From: Vulcanimicrobiota bacterium
Lineage (GTDB): Bacteria; Vulcanimicrobiota; Vulcanimicrobiia; Vulcanimicrobiales; Vulcanimicrobiaceae
DNA length: 34,882 nt
Direction: 5' to 3'
Assembly (NCBI GenBank): GCA_003158195.1
Contig: PMHP01000131.1
Span: 1 to 34,882 of the forward strand
Part shown: positions 14,960 through 22,926 of the stretch, one piece after another
How the letters are laid out: every line of letters starts with the position of its first letter
How positions within the stretch are numbered: position 1 is the stretch's first letter
Position numbers and translations under genes: made by a program
The notes under the pieces: generated by a model
What the model was told of the DNA's origin: nothing
The model's input: only the letters and a program-made list of their open reading frames with translations
The model's database searches: none

Positions 14960-15787
14960 AAGCTGCGCGCTCAAGCGCAGCGTGTGTCGACCGCGCGGTA
15001 AACCGGCGTCGTTCCAAACGGCGCTAAAGCCGCTTTGCGCGTAGGCCGGGACGCCGTACGTCGCCGCGACGTCGGGACGTGAAAGACCGTATCGCGCGGT
15101 CGCCACGGGATGCCCGTCGACGGCTACGCGCACGCCCGCCGCCGCGCGACAGCGTCCGGCATCGACGAGCCATCCGGTCATGCGGTGGTCGCCCGGGTTC
15201 GCGAGCGGCGGCTCGAGCGTGTCGACCGCATACGCGACCGCCGCTACCCGCGCGGGGGTTGATTGCACGTCGAGATCGACGAAGTCGCCCGAGCGGTAGT
15301 ACCCGCGCCCGTCACTCGCGACGAACCGAAACGCGATCGTATGCCGGCCGGGCTCGAGCGCACAGCCCGGAATCATCACCGCGAAGCCCGACGCAGCAAA
15401 GGCCGCAGCACCAAGCGCCGCGGCGACGTCGCTGCGCCGGATGCCGGTAACGGCGGTATACGACGGACCCCCATCGACGACGGCCACGACCGCGCTTGCG
15501 GGCGCGCGCGTCACGGGATCGACCGCCCATCCGGAAAACGCGATCGCCTCACCGCGAGAGAGAGCGAGTCTCGGCTGCGGATGCCAGTGCAGCACGACCG
15601 TCTTGCGGCCGATCGTCGCCGCATCGATCGAGTAGCGCCCGAGACCATCGAGTGCCGCGAGCGGCGAAGCAGCCGTAGCGGGCGGCGCACTTCTCGGAAT
15701 CGGAAGCCTCGTCAAGATCCCGATCATCACGAGGGCCGCGACTGCGCTTGCGACGATCTCGACCCAGAACCTGCGCACGATGCCCAC
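14906..15787 (-). CDS. Membrane-anchored protein with two GWxxD/RxDVA domains
   Basis: This 293-residue protein has one N-terminal TM segment (about residues 8-28) and an extracytoplasmic remainder with two copies of a roughly 90-residue domain. Copy 1 (about 84-175) shows FSGWAVDPVTRAPAS, VVDGG, RRSDVAAALG, SGF and EPGRHTIAF. Copy 2 (about 203-290) shows MTGWLVD, VAVDGHPV, LSRPDVAATYGVPA, SGF and PRGRHTLRL. The spacing resembles Ig-like GWAxDP domains seen in secreted proteins, but I know no function. Two Cys occur, one in each half. GTG at 15785-15787 opens 15 bases after the upstream stop. It is last in a minus-strand operon after two related or membrane genes. A binding or structural role at the cell surface is inference. 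Confidence 0.75.
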   Translation of the reverse strand: MGIVRRFWVEIVASAVAALVMIGILTRLPIPRSAPPATAASPLAALDGLGRYSIDAATIGRKTVVLHWHPQPRLALSRGEAIAFSGWAVDPVTRAPASAVVAVVDGGPSYTAVTGIRRSDVAAALGAAAFAASGFAVMIPGCALEPGRHTIAFRFVASDGRGYYRSGDFVDLDVQSTPARVAAVAYAVDTLEPPLANPGDHRMTGWLVDAGRCRAAAGVRVAVDGHPVATARYGLSRPDVAATYGVPAYAQSGFSAVWNDAGLPRGRHTLRLSAQLSTGGDVNAGDVMRFVRH

Positions 15788-15798
15788 GACCGAGGCGG

Positions 15799-15841
15799 GT
15801 TCTCACCCGGCGCCCTTCGCTCCGCTGACGCGGGCATTGCC
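15799..15841. repeat. Direct repeat copy A (cassette left end)
   Basis: This copy matches 17826-17868 at about 36 of 43 positions, with 29 of the first 31 identical (gttctcacccggcg, two mismatches, then cttcgctccgctgac). It covers the 3' end of the 15803-16450 gene. Copies A and B bracket about 2.0 kb holding two genes. Confidence 0.75.
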
Positions 15842-16450
15842 CTTGCCCGGCCCGCGGCGCGAGCTCGTTGTTTCGGTCAGCACGACCCGATCGATCGCCC
15901 GATAGTATCCGGAACCGTCGGCACTGAGGATTATCACGTCGATCCGGTGCGGTCCGGCTGCAAGCGACCCTGCCCGTACCGGCGCAATGAACCCGGTGGC
16001 AGCCATCGACTGATCGCCGAAGTACGACGCGACGTCGGGCCGCTGGTTCCCGTAGAGAGCAGGGATCAACGTTTTGCCGTCGACTTCGAGGAAGACCGCG
16101 CGAGCCGGTTCCAGGACGACGGGATCGTATGCCCAGCCACCAAACAGAAGCGTTTGACCTCGCGGCGCGGACACGTTCGAATGAGCCTGTCCGGCGGTTT
16201 TCACGACGACGCGTGAGGGAGACGACACGATCCCGTCGAGCGAATATGCCGGTACGCCGCGCAGCGGCTCGAGCGCCGCGAGCTGGCTCACAGACGCGGG
16301 CAGCGGAGGCTGCGCCATCAGCGGCGCTACGCTTCGCGGAACGGTTACGCGCCCCGTGAGGGCGACCGCCGCAATCATAATGATCGCTGCGACGCCGACG
16401 ATACCGAGCGGTAGGTAGCGCGCGCTAAGCCGCCCGTCGCCACCGGTCAC
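15803..16450 (-). CDS. Membrane-anchored protein with one GWxxD/RxDVA domain
   Basis: This 215-residue paralogue of the next gene downstream has a TM segment at about residues 15-32. A linker (LAALEPLRGVPAYSLDG) corresponds to LAALDGLGRYSIDA in that neighbour. One GWxxD domain at about 100-192 follows (LLFGGWAYDPV, LEVDGKT, NQRPDVASYFGD, TGF, GPHRIDV, SADGSGYY). Its last 12 residues (GNARVSGAKGAG) do not belong to the domain and copy the C-terminus of the upstream DNA glycosylase. GTG at 16448-16450 directly abuts the previous stop. It is probably anchored in the inner membrane facing outward; the function is unknown. Confidence 0.75.
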   Translation of the reverse strand: MTGGDGRLSARYLPLGIVGVAAIIMIAAVALTGRVTVPRSVAPLMAQPPLPASVSQLAALEPLRGVPAYSLDGIVSSPSRVVVKTAGQAHSNVSAPRGQTLLFGGWAYDPVVLEPARAVFLEVDGKTLIPALYGNQRPDVASYFGDQSMAATGFIAPVRAGSLAAGPHRIDVIILSADGSGYYRAIDRVVLTETTSSRRGPGKGNARVSGAKGAG

Positions 16451-17833
16451 CTACTTGGCCCGCGACGAACTGCGAACGGGCACAAGCTCTTCAAATTGCG
16501 GATCTCCCGCCGCCGCGAGGGCCGGAAGACTCCAGCGCAAGTAGGCGGGGCAGGGACAAAGCAGACTCAATTGCTCGTCGGTCGGATCAGGAAAATCGTG
16601 AACGGCGAGCATTCCCCGTTGGATCGGGCTCGTAAATTCGGCGATATACCGGAAGCCGGTGAACTGCGCACGGACGAACAGATAAGCGAAGCCGCAGACC
16701 AAGACCGCGGCCGCCGGCACAACGAGCCGAACCGCGAACCGGCCGGCTTTCCAGGCGTCGGCGAGGAGGAGTACGAGCAGCGCGATCACACCGAACCAGA
16801 GATCCGTCGCCATCGTCGCGTAGCGGCTCGACGTCGCCTGAACGATCCCTAATCCTGCGCGGCCGTATGCGGCCAAAAGCGCATCACAGACGACGAACGC
16901 ACACAAGGCAAGCCACGGCACGTAGGCTTCGGCGCTCCTGCCGCGTGCGCGAAGCGCCCCGAAGCGAATCGCCGCGATTGCGATGACGGCGAGCGAAAAC
17001 ATTCCGAGAAATTCCGCCGGCTGCGTCCCATTTCGCGTTCCGAGCGGGCCGCCGAGAAACGCCAACACGTATTGCGGAAACATGGTCGCAAGCTCGCCCG
17101 CGCGGCCCGGGAAGCCCGGGTGGGCATTGAAGCCGCGCAAAAATATCGCGAGCATGACGATCGACCCCGCAACCCATAGGCTCGCCCGCCGCCAGCCGGA
17201 GGGGTCGCGCAGCAAGAGCGCGAGCACGCCTACCGGCAAAAGACTGAGCCCGGCCGAAAGGCTGAACAGCGAGACGGCCGAAGCGCCAAGGGCCACGACG
17301 ACGTTCGATGCGCTCGGCGCGCGCAGCGTTAACACGTACAACGCGAAGAGCGCAGACAGATTGGCCACGAACCATTCGCTCCCCATCCCCCACAACAGCG
17401 TCTCCACTTGGACGAGCGAAAACGTTAGGAGCGAAGCGCCGAGAAAGACGTAGGGTACGGTACGCGCCGGCAATGTGGAAACGATCATGCGCCAGAGTAT
17501 GGCGAGGTCGAGGGTCACGAGACCGACGTCAAAGAGCGTCTCGCGCAGTTCGCTCCAGCCGCCCAGACGCGAGAGCCCGAGTATCAACAGCGCCGGAAAG
17601 AATATCCGGTGCTCGTTGCGCTGTGCGAACGCATCGGCCCACAGGATGTGCCCGCGGTCGGCGCCCAGAATGAGCCGCGTGAAGGTCCATTCGTCGATAT
17701 ACGGTACGTCGACGGTGTACCGATAGACGAGTGCGAACGCGAGCGCGGGCACGACGCCCGCTGCGACGACAATCGTTACGAGCCCGAGGATCGAGGTCCT
17801 ACGTGAAGCCTGCACGCCAGGCGGCGTTCTCAC
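16451..17833 (-). CDS. Polytopic membrane protein, possible GT-C-like glycosyltransferase or glycan-locus protein
   Basis: This 460-residue protein has roughly ten hydrophobic segments. After the first TM comes an extracytoplasmic loop with DVPYIDEWTFTRL, then WADAFAQRNEHRIFFPALLI. That arrangement, acidic and aromatic residues in the first periplasmic loop, resembles lipid-linked-sugar-dependent GT-C enzymes, though I cannot match a named family. A C-terminal soluble tail (about 400-460) contains LLCPCPAYLRWSLPALA. GTG at 17831-17833 overlaps the mpg stop as GTGA. Codon style matches its neighbours. It could alternatively be a polymerase or flippase-like protein. It lies with a GWxxD protein inside the direct repeats. 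Confidence 0.65.
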   Translation of the reverse strand: MRTPPGVQASRRTSILGLVTIVVAAGVVPALAFALVYRYTVDVPYIDEWTFTRLILGADRGHILWADAFAQRNEHRIFFPALLILGLSRLGGWSELRETLFDVGLVTLDLAILWRMIVSTLPARTVPYVFLGASLLTFSLVQVETLLWGMGSEWFVANLSALFALYVLTLRAPSASNVVVALGASAVSLFSLSAGLSLLPVGVLALLLRDPSGWRRASLWVAGSIVMLAIFLRGFNAHPGFPGRAGELATMFPQYVLAFLGGPLGTRNGTQPAEFLGMFSLAVIAIAAIRFGALRARGRSAEAYVPWLALCAFVVCDALLAAYGRAGLGIVQATSSRYATMATDLWFGVIALLVLLLADAWKAGRFAVRLVVPAAAVLVCGFAYLFVRAQFTGFRYIAEFTSPIQRGMLAVHDFPDPTDEQLSLLCPCPAYLRWSLPALAAAGDPQFEELVPVRSSSRAK

Positions 17834-17868
17834 CCGGCGTTCTTCGCTCCGCTGACATGGGGGTTACC
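17826..17868. repeat. Direct repeat copy B (cassette right end, native mpg 3' end)
   Basis: This copy encodes the C-terminal GNPHVSGAKNAG of the DNA glycosylase plus its stop and the overlapping GTG of the next gene. GNPxVS is a native feature of this glycosylase family, so this is the likely source copy and 15799-15841 the derived one. Confidence 0.7.
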
Positions 17869-18474
17869 GCGCTCGTAGAAGCGCAGCAGCCGGTCGACTT
17901 CCTTCGTCAGACCGATTCGCCGGCTCGTTACGATTTCGGCGCGCGGTGCGAGCGGCGCGGCGAGCCACAGCGGACCCGCGGCGCAAAGATCGAGTCCATC
18001 CTCGGCGCGCGTAATGGCAAGAGCGCTCGCCAAACGCCCCGGACCGCGCAACAGATCGCGATCGCGCGCGCCCGGGCGCCGAACCCGCATCCCCTCCAGG
18101 CCGCGTAGCGGTTCGGCGGCGCGGATGAGGACGCCCGCGCCGACGCCGGCCGCCTCGGCGCTGACGTTGAAGCAATAGTAATTTCCGTAGATGTAGTATA
18201 CGTAGGCGTGACCGCGGCGGCCGAACAGGGTCCGATTGCGCGCCGTCTTGCCCCGAAACGAATGCGCAGCCGCGTCCATCGGCAGATAGGCCTCGGTTTC
18301 AACGATCCGCGCGACGGCGCGTCCCTCGGGCAAATCGCGCACGATCGTCGCCCCGATGAGGAAGCGCGCCAACGCCTCCGTGTCGATGGGTAGCTCGGCC
18401 CGGCGCAGACGCCGCAGCCGGCTAGGCAGCGACGTGGAGGGAGACTTCGGCCCTGGCGCGGCCCGCGAGATCAC
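17830..18474 (-). CDS. mpg: DNA-3-methyladenine glycosylase (AAG/MPG family)
   Basis: This enzyme excises alkylated purines and hypoxanthine, starting base-excision repair. The protein of about 214 residues has VARIVETEAYLPMDAAAHS (about 54-72; E61 is the expected catalytic glutamate), TLFGRRGHAYVYYIYGNYYC with the intercalating tyrosine region, GVGAGVLIRAAEPL, GPGRLASAL and SRRIGLT. It ends RFYERGNPHVSG, matching the family's GNPxVS end plus AKNAG. The only standard in-frame start is GTG at 18472-18474, which overlaps the upstream gene by 53 bases; a CTG nearer the motif is possible. It is second in an operon behind a LexA-type box, so DNA-damage induction is likely. It is an outlier in function among glycan genes. 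Confidence 0.9.
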   Translation of the reverse strand: MISRAAPGPKSPSTSLPSRLRRLRRAELPIDTEALARFLIGATIVRDLPEGRAVARIVETEAYLPMDAAAHSFRGKTARNRTLFGRRGHAYVYYIYGNYYCFNVSAEAAGVGAGVLIRAAEPLRGLEGMRVRRPGARDRDLLRGPGRLASALAITRAEDGLDLCAAGPLWLAAPLAPRAEIVTSRRIGLTKEVDRLLRFYERGNPHVSGAKNAG

Positions 18475-18862
18475 GCGCGGCTGGTTCGCCGGCGACCACG
18501 ACCGTCGCCTCGCTGAAACGGTTGAGCGCGCAACGCAGCGACACGTAGGGCAGCGCGAGCGGACCCGGCACCGGTAAGCGCTCGTCGAGCTCGCGAACGA
18601 GCCGCTCGTCTTCGATGGCGAAAACGGCGTGCCGGACCCCGCGGCCGCGCACCTCTTCGGCGACGGCCCGCAGCGCGGCGTAGCTGACGTCTCGGCCGCG
18701 CAGCGCCTCGGCCGGACTGCACCGGAAGGGGACCCGGACGACCGCCCCGCCGCTACCCTCGGCGCCGAGCAAGGCGTACGCGATCCCGTCGCCGCGCTCG
18801 TCGACCGCGAAGCCGATCGTGGCCCGCACCACCACTCGCCCGCCGCCAGCCATTGCGTTCAT
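18422..18862 (-). CDS. Small protein of unknown function, first gene of SOS-box operon with mpg (RNase H-like pattern?)
   Basis: This protein of about 146 residues opens MNAMAGGGRVVVRATIGFAV with strands alternating with helices. SPAEALRGRDVSYAALRAVAEEV is followed by GVRHAVFAIEDERLVRELDERL, LPYVSLRCALNRF and RDLAGRARAEV. The order (two or three strands, a helix with an AEA-type start, a strand ending IEDE, a helix, and a late helix) recalls the RNase H fold. However, the first catalytic aspartate position is not evident, so it would be a degenerate or different protein. ATG at 18860-18862 lies eight bases after the -10, implying a nearly leaderless mRNA; ATG at 18851-18853 is an alternative. 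Sharing an SOS-type promoter with mpg hints at DNA repair. Confidence 0.65.
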   Translation of the reverse strand: MNAMAGGGRVVVRATIGFAVDERGDGIAYALLGAEGSGGAVVRVPFRCSPAEALRGRDVSYAALRAVAEEVRGRGVRHAVFAIEDERLVRELDERLPVPGPLALPYVSLRCALNRFSEATVVVAGEPAARDLAGRARAEVSLHVAA

Positions 18863-18870
18863 GATGCCCA

Positions 18871-18900
18871 ATTCTAGCTCGAACGTATGTTCGATGTCAA
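18871..18900 (-). promoter_or_regulatory. Sigma-70-type promoter with LexA (SOS) box in its spacer
   Basis: On the minus strand TTGACA (18900-18895) and TAGAAT (18876-18871) are separated by 18 bases. That is a perfect -35 and a five-of-six -10. The spacer contains the plus-strand CGAACGTATGTTCG at 18880-18893, an exact fit to the Gram-positive-type LexA box CGAACNNNNGTTCG, so repressor binding would block the promoter. It faces the unknown gene and mpg. The divergent glycosyltransferase start lies about 60 bases away on the other side and could be affected. Confidence 0.8.
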
Positions 18901-18951
18901 ATGGTGACTTCCAGGAGACGCACACCGGGCGCCCAAGTGCGAGCGCTGACG

Positions 18952-21039
18952 ATGAGCACATCCGGCCTCCCCGTTTCGGCCGCCCGCGTCGCCGCACGAT
19001 ACCTCCCGCACCAGTCCCCGGAGCAACTCGACGCGCTGCTGCGCTGCTTCGATCTTGCCGTTTTGCGCCGCCGGCTGGCGGTCGCCGGCCTCTGTCCCGA
19101 GTCGGCAGGCGATGACGCGCTCCTCGAAGCGTACTTCACGCGCGACGACTGCGCCCGCATTTCGCCAAACGAGCTCTTCAATGAGACGTGGTACCGTTCG
19201 CATTACCCGGACGTTGCGGCTGCGGCCGCAGCCGGCGGAACGAGCGGTTTCGTTCACTTCATCGCGCACGGCTGGCGAGAATCGCGCTGGCCGACGCAGA
19301 CGCTCTACGTTGCCGGCACGGGAGGCGATCCGCACAAGACGTTGACCGCACTCGACGAGACGGAATACGTGGCGTTGAATCCGGCCGCTCGTGCGTTCCT
19401 CGAGGCCTTCCCCGTGCTGACCGCGACCGAACACTACAACCTGTACGGGCGCTTCCTCCATCTCACCGCAAGCACCGCCGCGCGCACGCCCGTGGTCGAC
19501 GCGCGCAGCGCGCTCGTGGCCATGCTGGAAAGCGAATTCGATCCGGCATTCTACGCCGACGCCTATCTGAAAGGCGCGTCACCCGAGGATCTCGCCGACC
19601 CGTTTCGCCATTACCTGACGGTCGGAATCGAGCGCGAGCATTCACCCAATCGCTGGTTCGAGGAGGACTGGTACCGCGCGTTCTATCCGGACGTCCGCTC
19701 GGCGATTCCGCGCGACGTGCTCTGCGGTTTCCACCACTATCTGGCCCGCGGCCGCCGCGAGGGGCGTCTGCCGCGTTTCGATTTGACGGCGGCGCTCGAG
19801 GCGAAACTTCCCGGCGTCACCGCTCCCGTGCTGATCGGGCGAACGCAAGACCTTCGTTACCGTATCTACGGTGCGCGCAGTCTGCGCGCGTTCCGGCGCC
19901 GCGGGGCGCCCGAGCGCGGCACCGTGTGGTTCCTGCTCCCGACGCTCAATCCCGACATCTCATTCGGCGGCTACCAAGCCGCTTTCGAGTTGATCCGAGC
20001 GCTGCGGGCAGCCGGCCGCGAGGTCGCGATCTATTGCACCGAAGATGCCGGTGCCGACAAAGGCTACTTTCTTTGGCGCGAACATTCGGAAAAAATTCGT
20101 GCGGCGTTCGAAAACATTTCGCTCCTCGGACGCGACGAGGATCATCGGATCGGGATCGGACCGAACGATCGCGTGGTCGTGTATTCGGTTTGGGACCTCT
20201 TTCGTGCTGCGCCGCTCGCCGAGTGGACCGACTTGGGGCGCCCGTTTCTGCTCGCGCAGGAGTACGAGCCCGTCTTCTTCGACAACTCGTCGAGCAAGGC
20301 GCTCTGCCACGAGGCCTACAGCGTGCCGCACTATCCGATCATCAACAGTCGCCAGTTGCGTGATTATTTCCGCGCCCACCGGGTCGGCGTCTTCGCCGCC
20401 GACGACTGCGAAGAGATCGAGCACTACGCCCTCTTCGAGCATCGCATCAATCAGTTGCCGCGGCAAACGGTCGCTTCGATGAGCGCCCGGACCCGCAAGA
20501 TGTTCGCGCTCTACGCGCGCCCCGAGCTACACGCGTCGCGCAACTTGTTCGAAATAACCCTGCTCGCACTGCAAAACCTCTGCGCGCGCGACGTCTTCGG
20601 CGACGAATGGTCCTTTGTCGGGATCGGCGCGCTCTCCGACGTGCCGCCGATCGACCTCGGCGGCGGGCACCGCCTCGCGTTGCGCCAGCGCACGACCGAG
20701 CAAGAGTATCGCGAGATGCTCCAATCGCTCGACATCGGCGTCAGCATGATGTACGCGCCGCACCCGGGCGTCGTGGCGCTCGAGTTCGCGACGACCGGCG
20801 CCCTGGTTGTCACCAACGTGTACGAGAACCGGAGCGCGGACGAACTGGAGCGCCTTTGCGCCAACATCATTCCCTGCGAGCCGTCACTGCGCGACCTCGA
20901 GCGCGCGATCGCCCAGGCCGTCGCGGCCTCGGTCGACCACGCAGCACGCGAGCGCAACGCCTACCGGCCGGTGCTGCGCTCGTGGGACGAAATCTTTTCC
21001 CGCGACTTTGTCGAACGTGTTTTCCGCCTGGATGCGTAA
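18952..21039 (+). CDS. WsaF-like rhamnan-type glycosyltransferase with N-terminal WYRxxYPDV repeats
   Basis: This protein of about 695 residues has an N-terminal region with three repeats of the locus-typical WYRxxYPDV / HYLxxGxREGR kind: ETWYRSHYPDVAAA, FDPAFYADAYLKG and EEDWYRAFYPDVRSA. A GT-B glycosyltransferase follows from about residue 320 (GTVWFLLPTLNPDISFGGYQ; then QEYEPVFF; then HPGVVALEFATTGALVVTN near the end). This arrangement matches WsaF-type rhamnosyltransferases. I prefer ATG at 18952 because the longer frame from 18901 adds 17 Arg-rich residues abutting the divergent promoter; neither start has a strong ribosome site. It opens a plus-strand operon that continues into the acyl ligase with an eight-base overlap. 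Confidence 0.8.
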   Translation: MSTSGLPVSAARVAARYLPHQSPEQLDALLRCFDLAVLRRRLAVAGLCPESAGDDALLEAYFTRDDCARISPNELFNETWYRSHYPDVAAAAAAGGTSGFVHFIAHGWRESRWPTQTLYVAGTGGDPHKTLTALDETEYVALNPAARAFLEAFPVLTATEHYNLYGRFLHLTASTAARTPVVDARSALVAMLESEFDPAFYADAYLKGASPEDLADPFRHYLTVGIEREHSPNRWFEEDWYRAFYPDVRSAIPRDVLCGFHHYLARGRREGRLPRFDLTAALEAKLPGVTAPVLIGRTQDLRYRIYGARSLRAFRRRGAPERGTVWFLLPTLNPDISFGGYQAAFELIRALRAAGREVAIYCTEDAGADKGYFLWREHSEKIRAAFENISLLGRDEDHRIGIGPNDRVVVYSVWDLFRAAPLAEWTDLGRPFLLAQEYEPVFFDNSSSKALCHEAYSVPHYPIINSRQLRDYFRAHRVGVFAADDCEEIEHYALFEHRINQLPRQTVASMSARTRKMFALYARPELHASRNLFEITLLALQNLCARDVFGDEWSFVGIGALSDVPPIDLGGGHRLALRQRTTEQEYREMLQSLDIGVSMMYAPHPGVVALEFATTGALVVTNVYENRSADELERLCANIIPCEPSLRDLERAIAQAVAASVDHAARERNAYRPVLRSWDEIFSRDFVERVFRLDA

Positions 21040-22672
21040 CGTGCTGAGCGCCCTCTACGAGCACGCTGCCGCCGCGCCGATGCGGCCGGCCCTGCTGTTC
21101 GTCAAGCAGAACGAGTACCAGCAGTTTACCTACGAGGATCTGCTGCGCGAGAGCGAGCGCTGGGCGTCGACCTTCGCGAATCAGGGCGTTGAAGCGGGCC
21201 AGATCGTTGCGATCGTGCTCGGCCACCGCTACGAACTCTATCCGGCGTTTCTCGGCGCCATGCGGGCCGGAGCGATACCGACGTTCCTGCCGTATCCGAC
21301 TTCGAAGCAGGATCCGGACTTGTATTGGCGCGGCCAGGCCGAACTTTTCGCGCGCGTACGGCCGGCCTGCGTGATCGCGCACGCGGCGATCTTGCCGCGC
21401 ATCCGGGAGCTGACCGCGGGCTTTGCGTGCGCGCTCGTCGACGTCGACGAACTCGGCTCGCCGGCGGCCTCCGCCGTTCTACCGCCGCTCGAAGCGGTCG
21501 AAACCCGCGACCGGGTCGCGCTCCTGCAACACAGTTCGGGTACGACCGGAGCGAAGAAGGGCGTCGCGTTGACGTTCGGGACGATTGCGGACCAAAACGC
21601 CGCGCATGCGGCGGCACTTGAAGCATCGCCCCGAGACCTTACCGTTTCGTGGCTCCCGCTGTATCACGACATGGGGCTGATCGCAGCATTTCTCTTTCCG
21701 ATCTCGCTCGGCAGCTGCGTCGTTTCGCTTGACGCTTTCGAGTGGCTGCTGCGGCCGGCATCCCTGTTCGAAGCGATCGAGCACTACCGGGCGACCCACA
21801 CCTGGCTCCCGAACTTTGCGTTCAATCATCTCGTGCGCACGCACGACCCGTCCCGCACGTACGACCTGTCCTCGATGCGCGCGTTCGTCAACTGCTCGGA
21901 GCCGTGCAAACCCGCAACGTTCGAAGCGTTCGGGACGGCGTTCGCAGCCTCGGGCGTGACCGGCGCGATGCTGCGCACCTGCTACGCGATGGCCGAGACG
22001 GTCTTCGCCGTCACGTTGAGCCCGCCGCGAAGCGAGCCCCGGACGCTCGCGGTCGACCCCGAGGCCCTGCGCACGCGTGACGAAGCCGTCACGCCGCTGG
22101 GTGAGGGCCTAACGTTCGTTTCGTGCGGCACGCCGCTCGACGGCGTCGAGCTGCGGATCGTGGCCCACTCGGGAGCCAACGTCGGCGAGATCCAGCTTCG
22201 CGGACGTTTCGTCTTCTCCGAGTACTACGCCAATCCAGAGGCGACGGCCCAGAGCTTCGACGGCGGCTGGTACAAGACGGGCGACATCGGCTTCCTCTAC
22301 GAAGGCGAGCTCTACGTCTGCGGGCGGCGCAAGGAAATGCTGATCGTTCACGGCCAAAATTTCTATGCAAGCGACGTCGAAGCCGTCGCAAGCGAGGTCG
22401 CGGGCGTCAAACCCGGGAGGGTCGCCGTGTTCGCGGTATTCGACGAGAGCGTGGGAAGTGAGGAGGCCGTCGTCCTCGCAGAAACCGCGTTCGATGACGA
22501 AACGAGCCGGCTCGATCTCATCCGCCGCATCCGCGCCGACGTCTACAGCCGGCTCGGCCTGCAAGTCCGGACCGTCGAACTCCGCGCCCCGGGCGAACTC
22601 GTGAAAACGACGAGCGGCAAGATGAGCCGCGACGAGAACCTCCGGCGCTACGCAGCCGGTCCCGTGCCGTGA
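21032..22672 (+). CDS. Fatty-acyl-AMP ligase (FAAL-like)
   Basis: This 546-residue adenylate-forming enzyme should activate a carboxylic acid as acyl-AMP and load it on the carrier protein encoded next. Motifs are the phosphate loop LLQHSSGTTGAKKGV, WLPLYHDMGLIAAFLFP (a FAAL hallmark), TCYAMAETVFAV, GWYKTGDIGFLYEGELYVCG, GRRKEMLIVHGQNFYASDVE and the C-terminal lysine loop LVKTTSGKMSR. ATG at 21032-21034 overlaps the previous stop; GTG at 21041 is an alternative. Its stop overlaps the ACP start as GTGA. No ketosynthase or peptide-synthetase module is nearby, so the acyl group is more likely used directly, on the glycan. Chain length cannot be read from the sequence. Confidence 0.88.
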   Translation: MRNVLSALYEHAAAAPMRPALLFVKQNEYQQFTYEDLLRESERWASTFANQGVEAGQIVAIVLGHRYELYPAFLGAMRAGAIPTFLPYPTSKQDPDLYWRGQAELFARVRPACVIAHAAILPRIRELTAGFACALVDVDELGSPAASAVLPPLEAVETRDRVALLQHSSGTTGAKKGVALTFGTIADQNAAHAAALEASPRDLTVSWLPLYHDMGLIAAFLFPISLGSCVVSLDAFEWLLRPASLFEAIEHYRATHTWLPNFAFNHLVRTHDPSRTYDLSSMRAFVNCSEPCKPATFEAFGTAFAASGVTGAMLRTCYAMAETVFAVTLSPPRSEPRTLAVDPEALRTRDEAVTPLGEGLTFVSCGTPLDGVELRIVAHSGANVGEIQLRGRFVFSEYYANPEATAQSFDGGWYKTGDIGFLYEGELYVCGRRKEMLIVHGQNFYASDVEAVASEVAGVKPGRVAVFAVFDESVGSEEAVVLAETAFDDETSRLDLIRRIRADVYSRLGLQVRTVELRAPGELVKTTSGKMSRDENLRRYAAGPVP

Positions 22673-22926
22673 CCGACCCCGCGTTCGAGACGGCCGTGAT
22701 TGCGATCGTCGCCGACACGTTCTCGATCGACCCGGCCACGGTCGGACGGCATACGACCGCCGACGACGTGGAAGGCTGGGATTCGCTCGGACACTCCGTG
22801 CTGCTCGCGCGACTCGGGCAGAAGCTGCGCATCGAGATCGGCGAACAGATCGCGATCGAGCCGAAAAACGTCGGCGAACTCGTCGACCGGTTAGCGCACG
22901 AGCGCGCACGCGTCAGCGATGATTGA
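22669..22926 (+). CDS. Stand-alone acyl carrier protein
   Basis: This 85-residue four-helix carrier has the phosphopantetheine site in EGWDSLGHSVLLARL (Ser39), preceded by TTADDVE. It lacks any fused catalytic domain. The sequence differs from a housekeeping fatty-acid AcpP (WDSLGHS rather than the usual DSLDxVEL), typical of specialised carriers paired with AMP ligases. GTG at 22669-22671 overlaps the ligase stop and its own stop overlaps the SGNH gene by eight bases, so all three are tightly coupled. It needs a phosphopantetheinyl transferase, not present in this window. Its likely role is to hold the acyl group between ligase and transferase. Confidence 0.9.
   Translation: MTDPAFETAVIAIVADTFSIDPATVGRHTTADDVEGWDSLGHSVLLARLGQKLRIEIGEQIAIEPKNVGELVDRLAHERARVSDD

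Noticed and set aside
18901-18951. Upstream ATG for the WsaF-like glycosyltransferase
   Set aside because: It directly abuts the divergent -35 element, has no ribosome site and adds only unconserved basic residues; ATG at 18952 preferred, though not proven.
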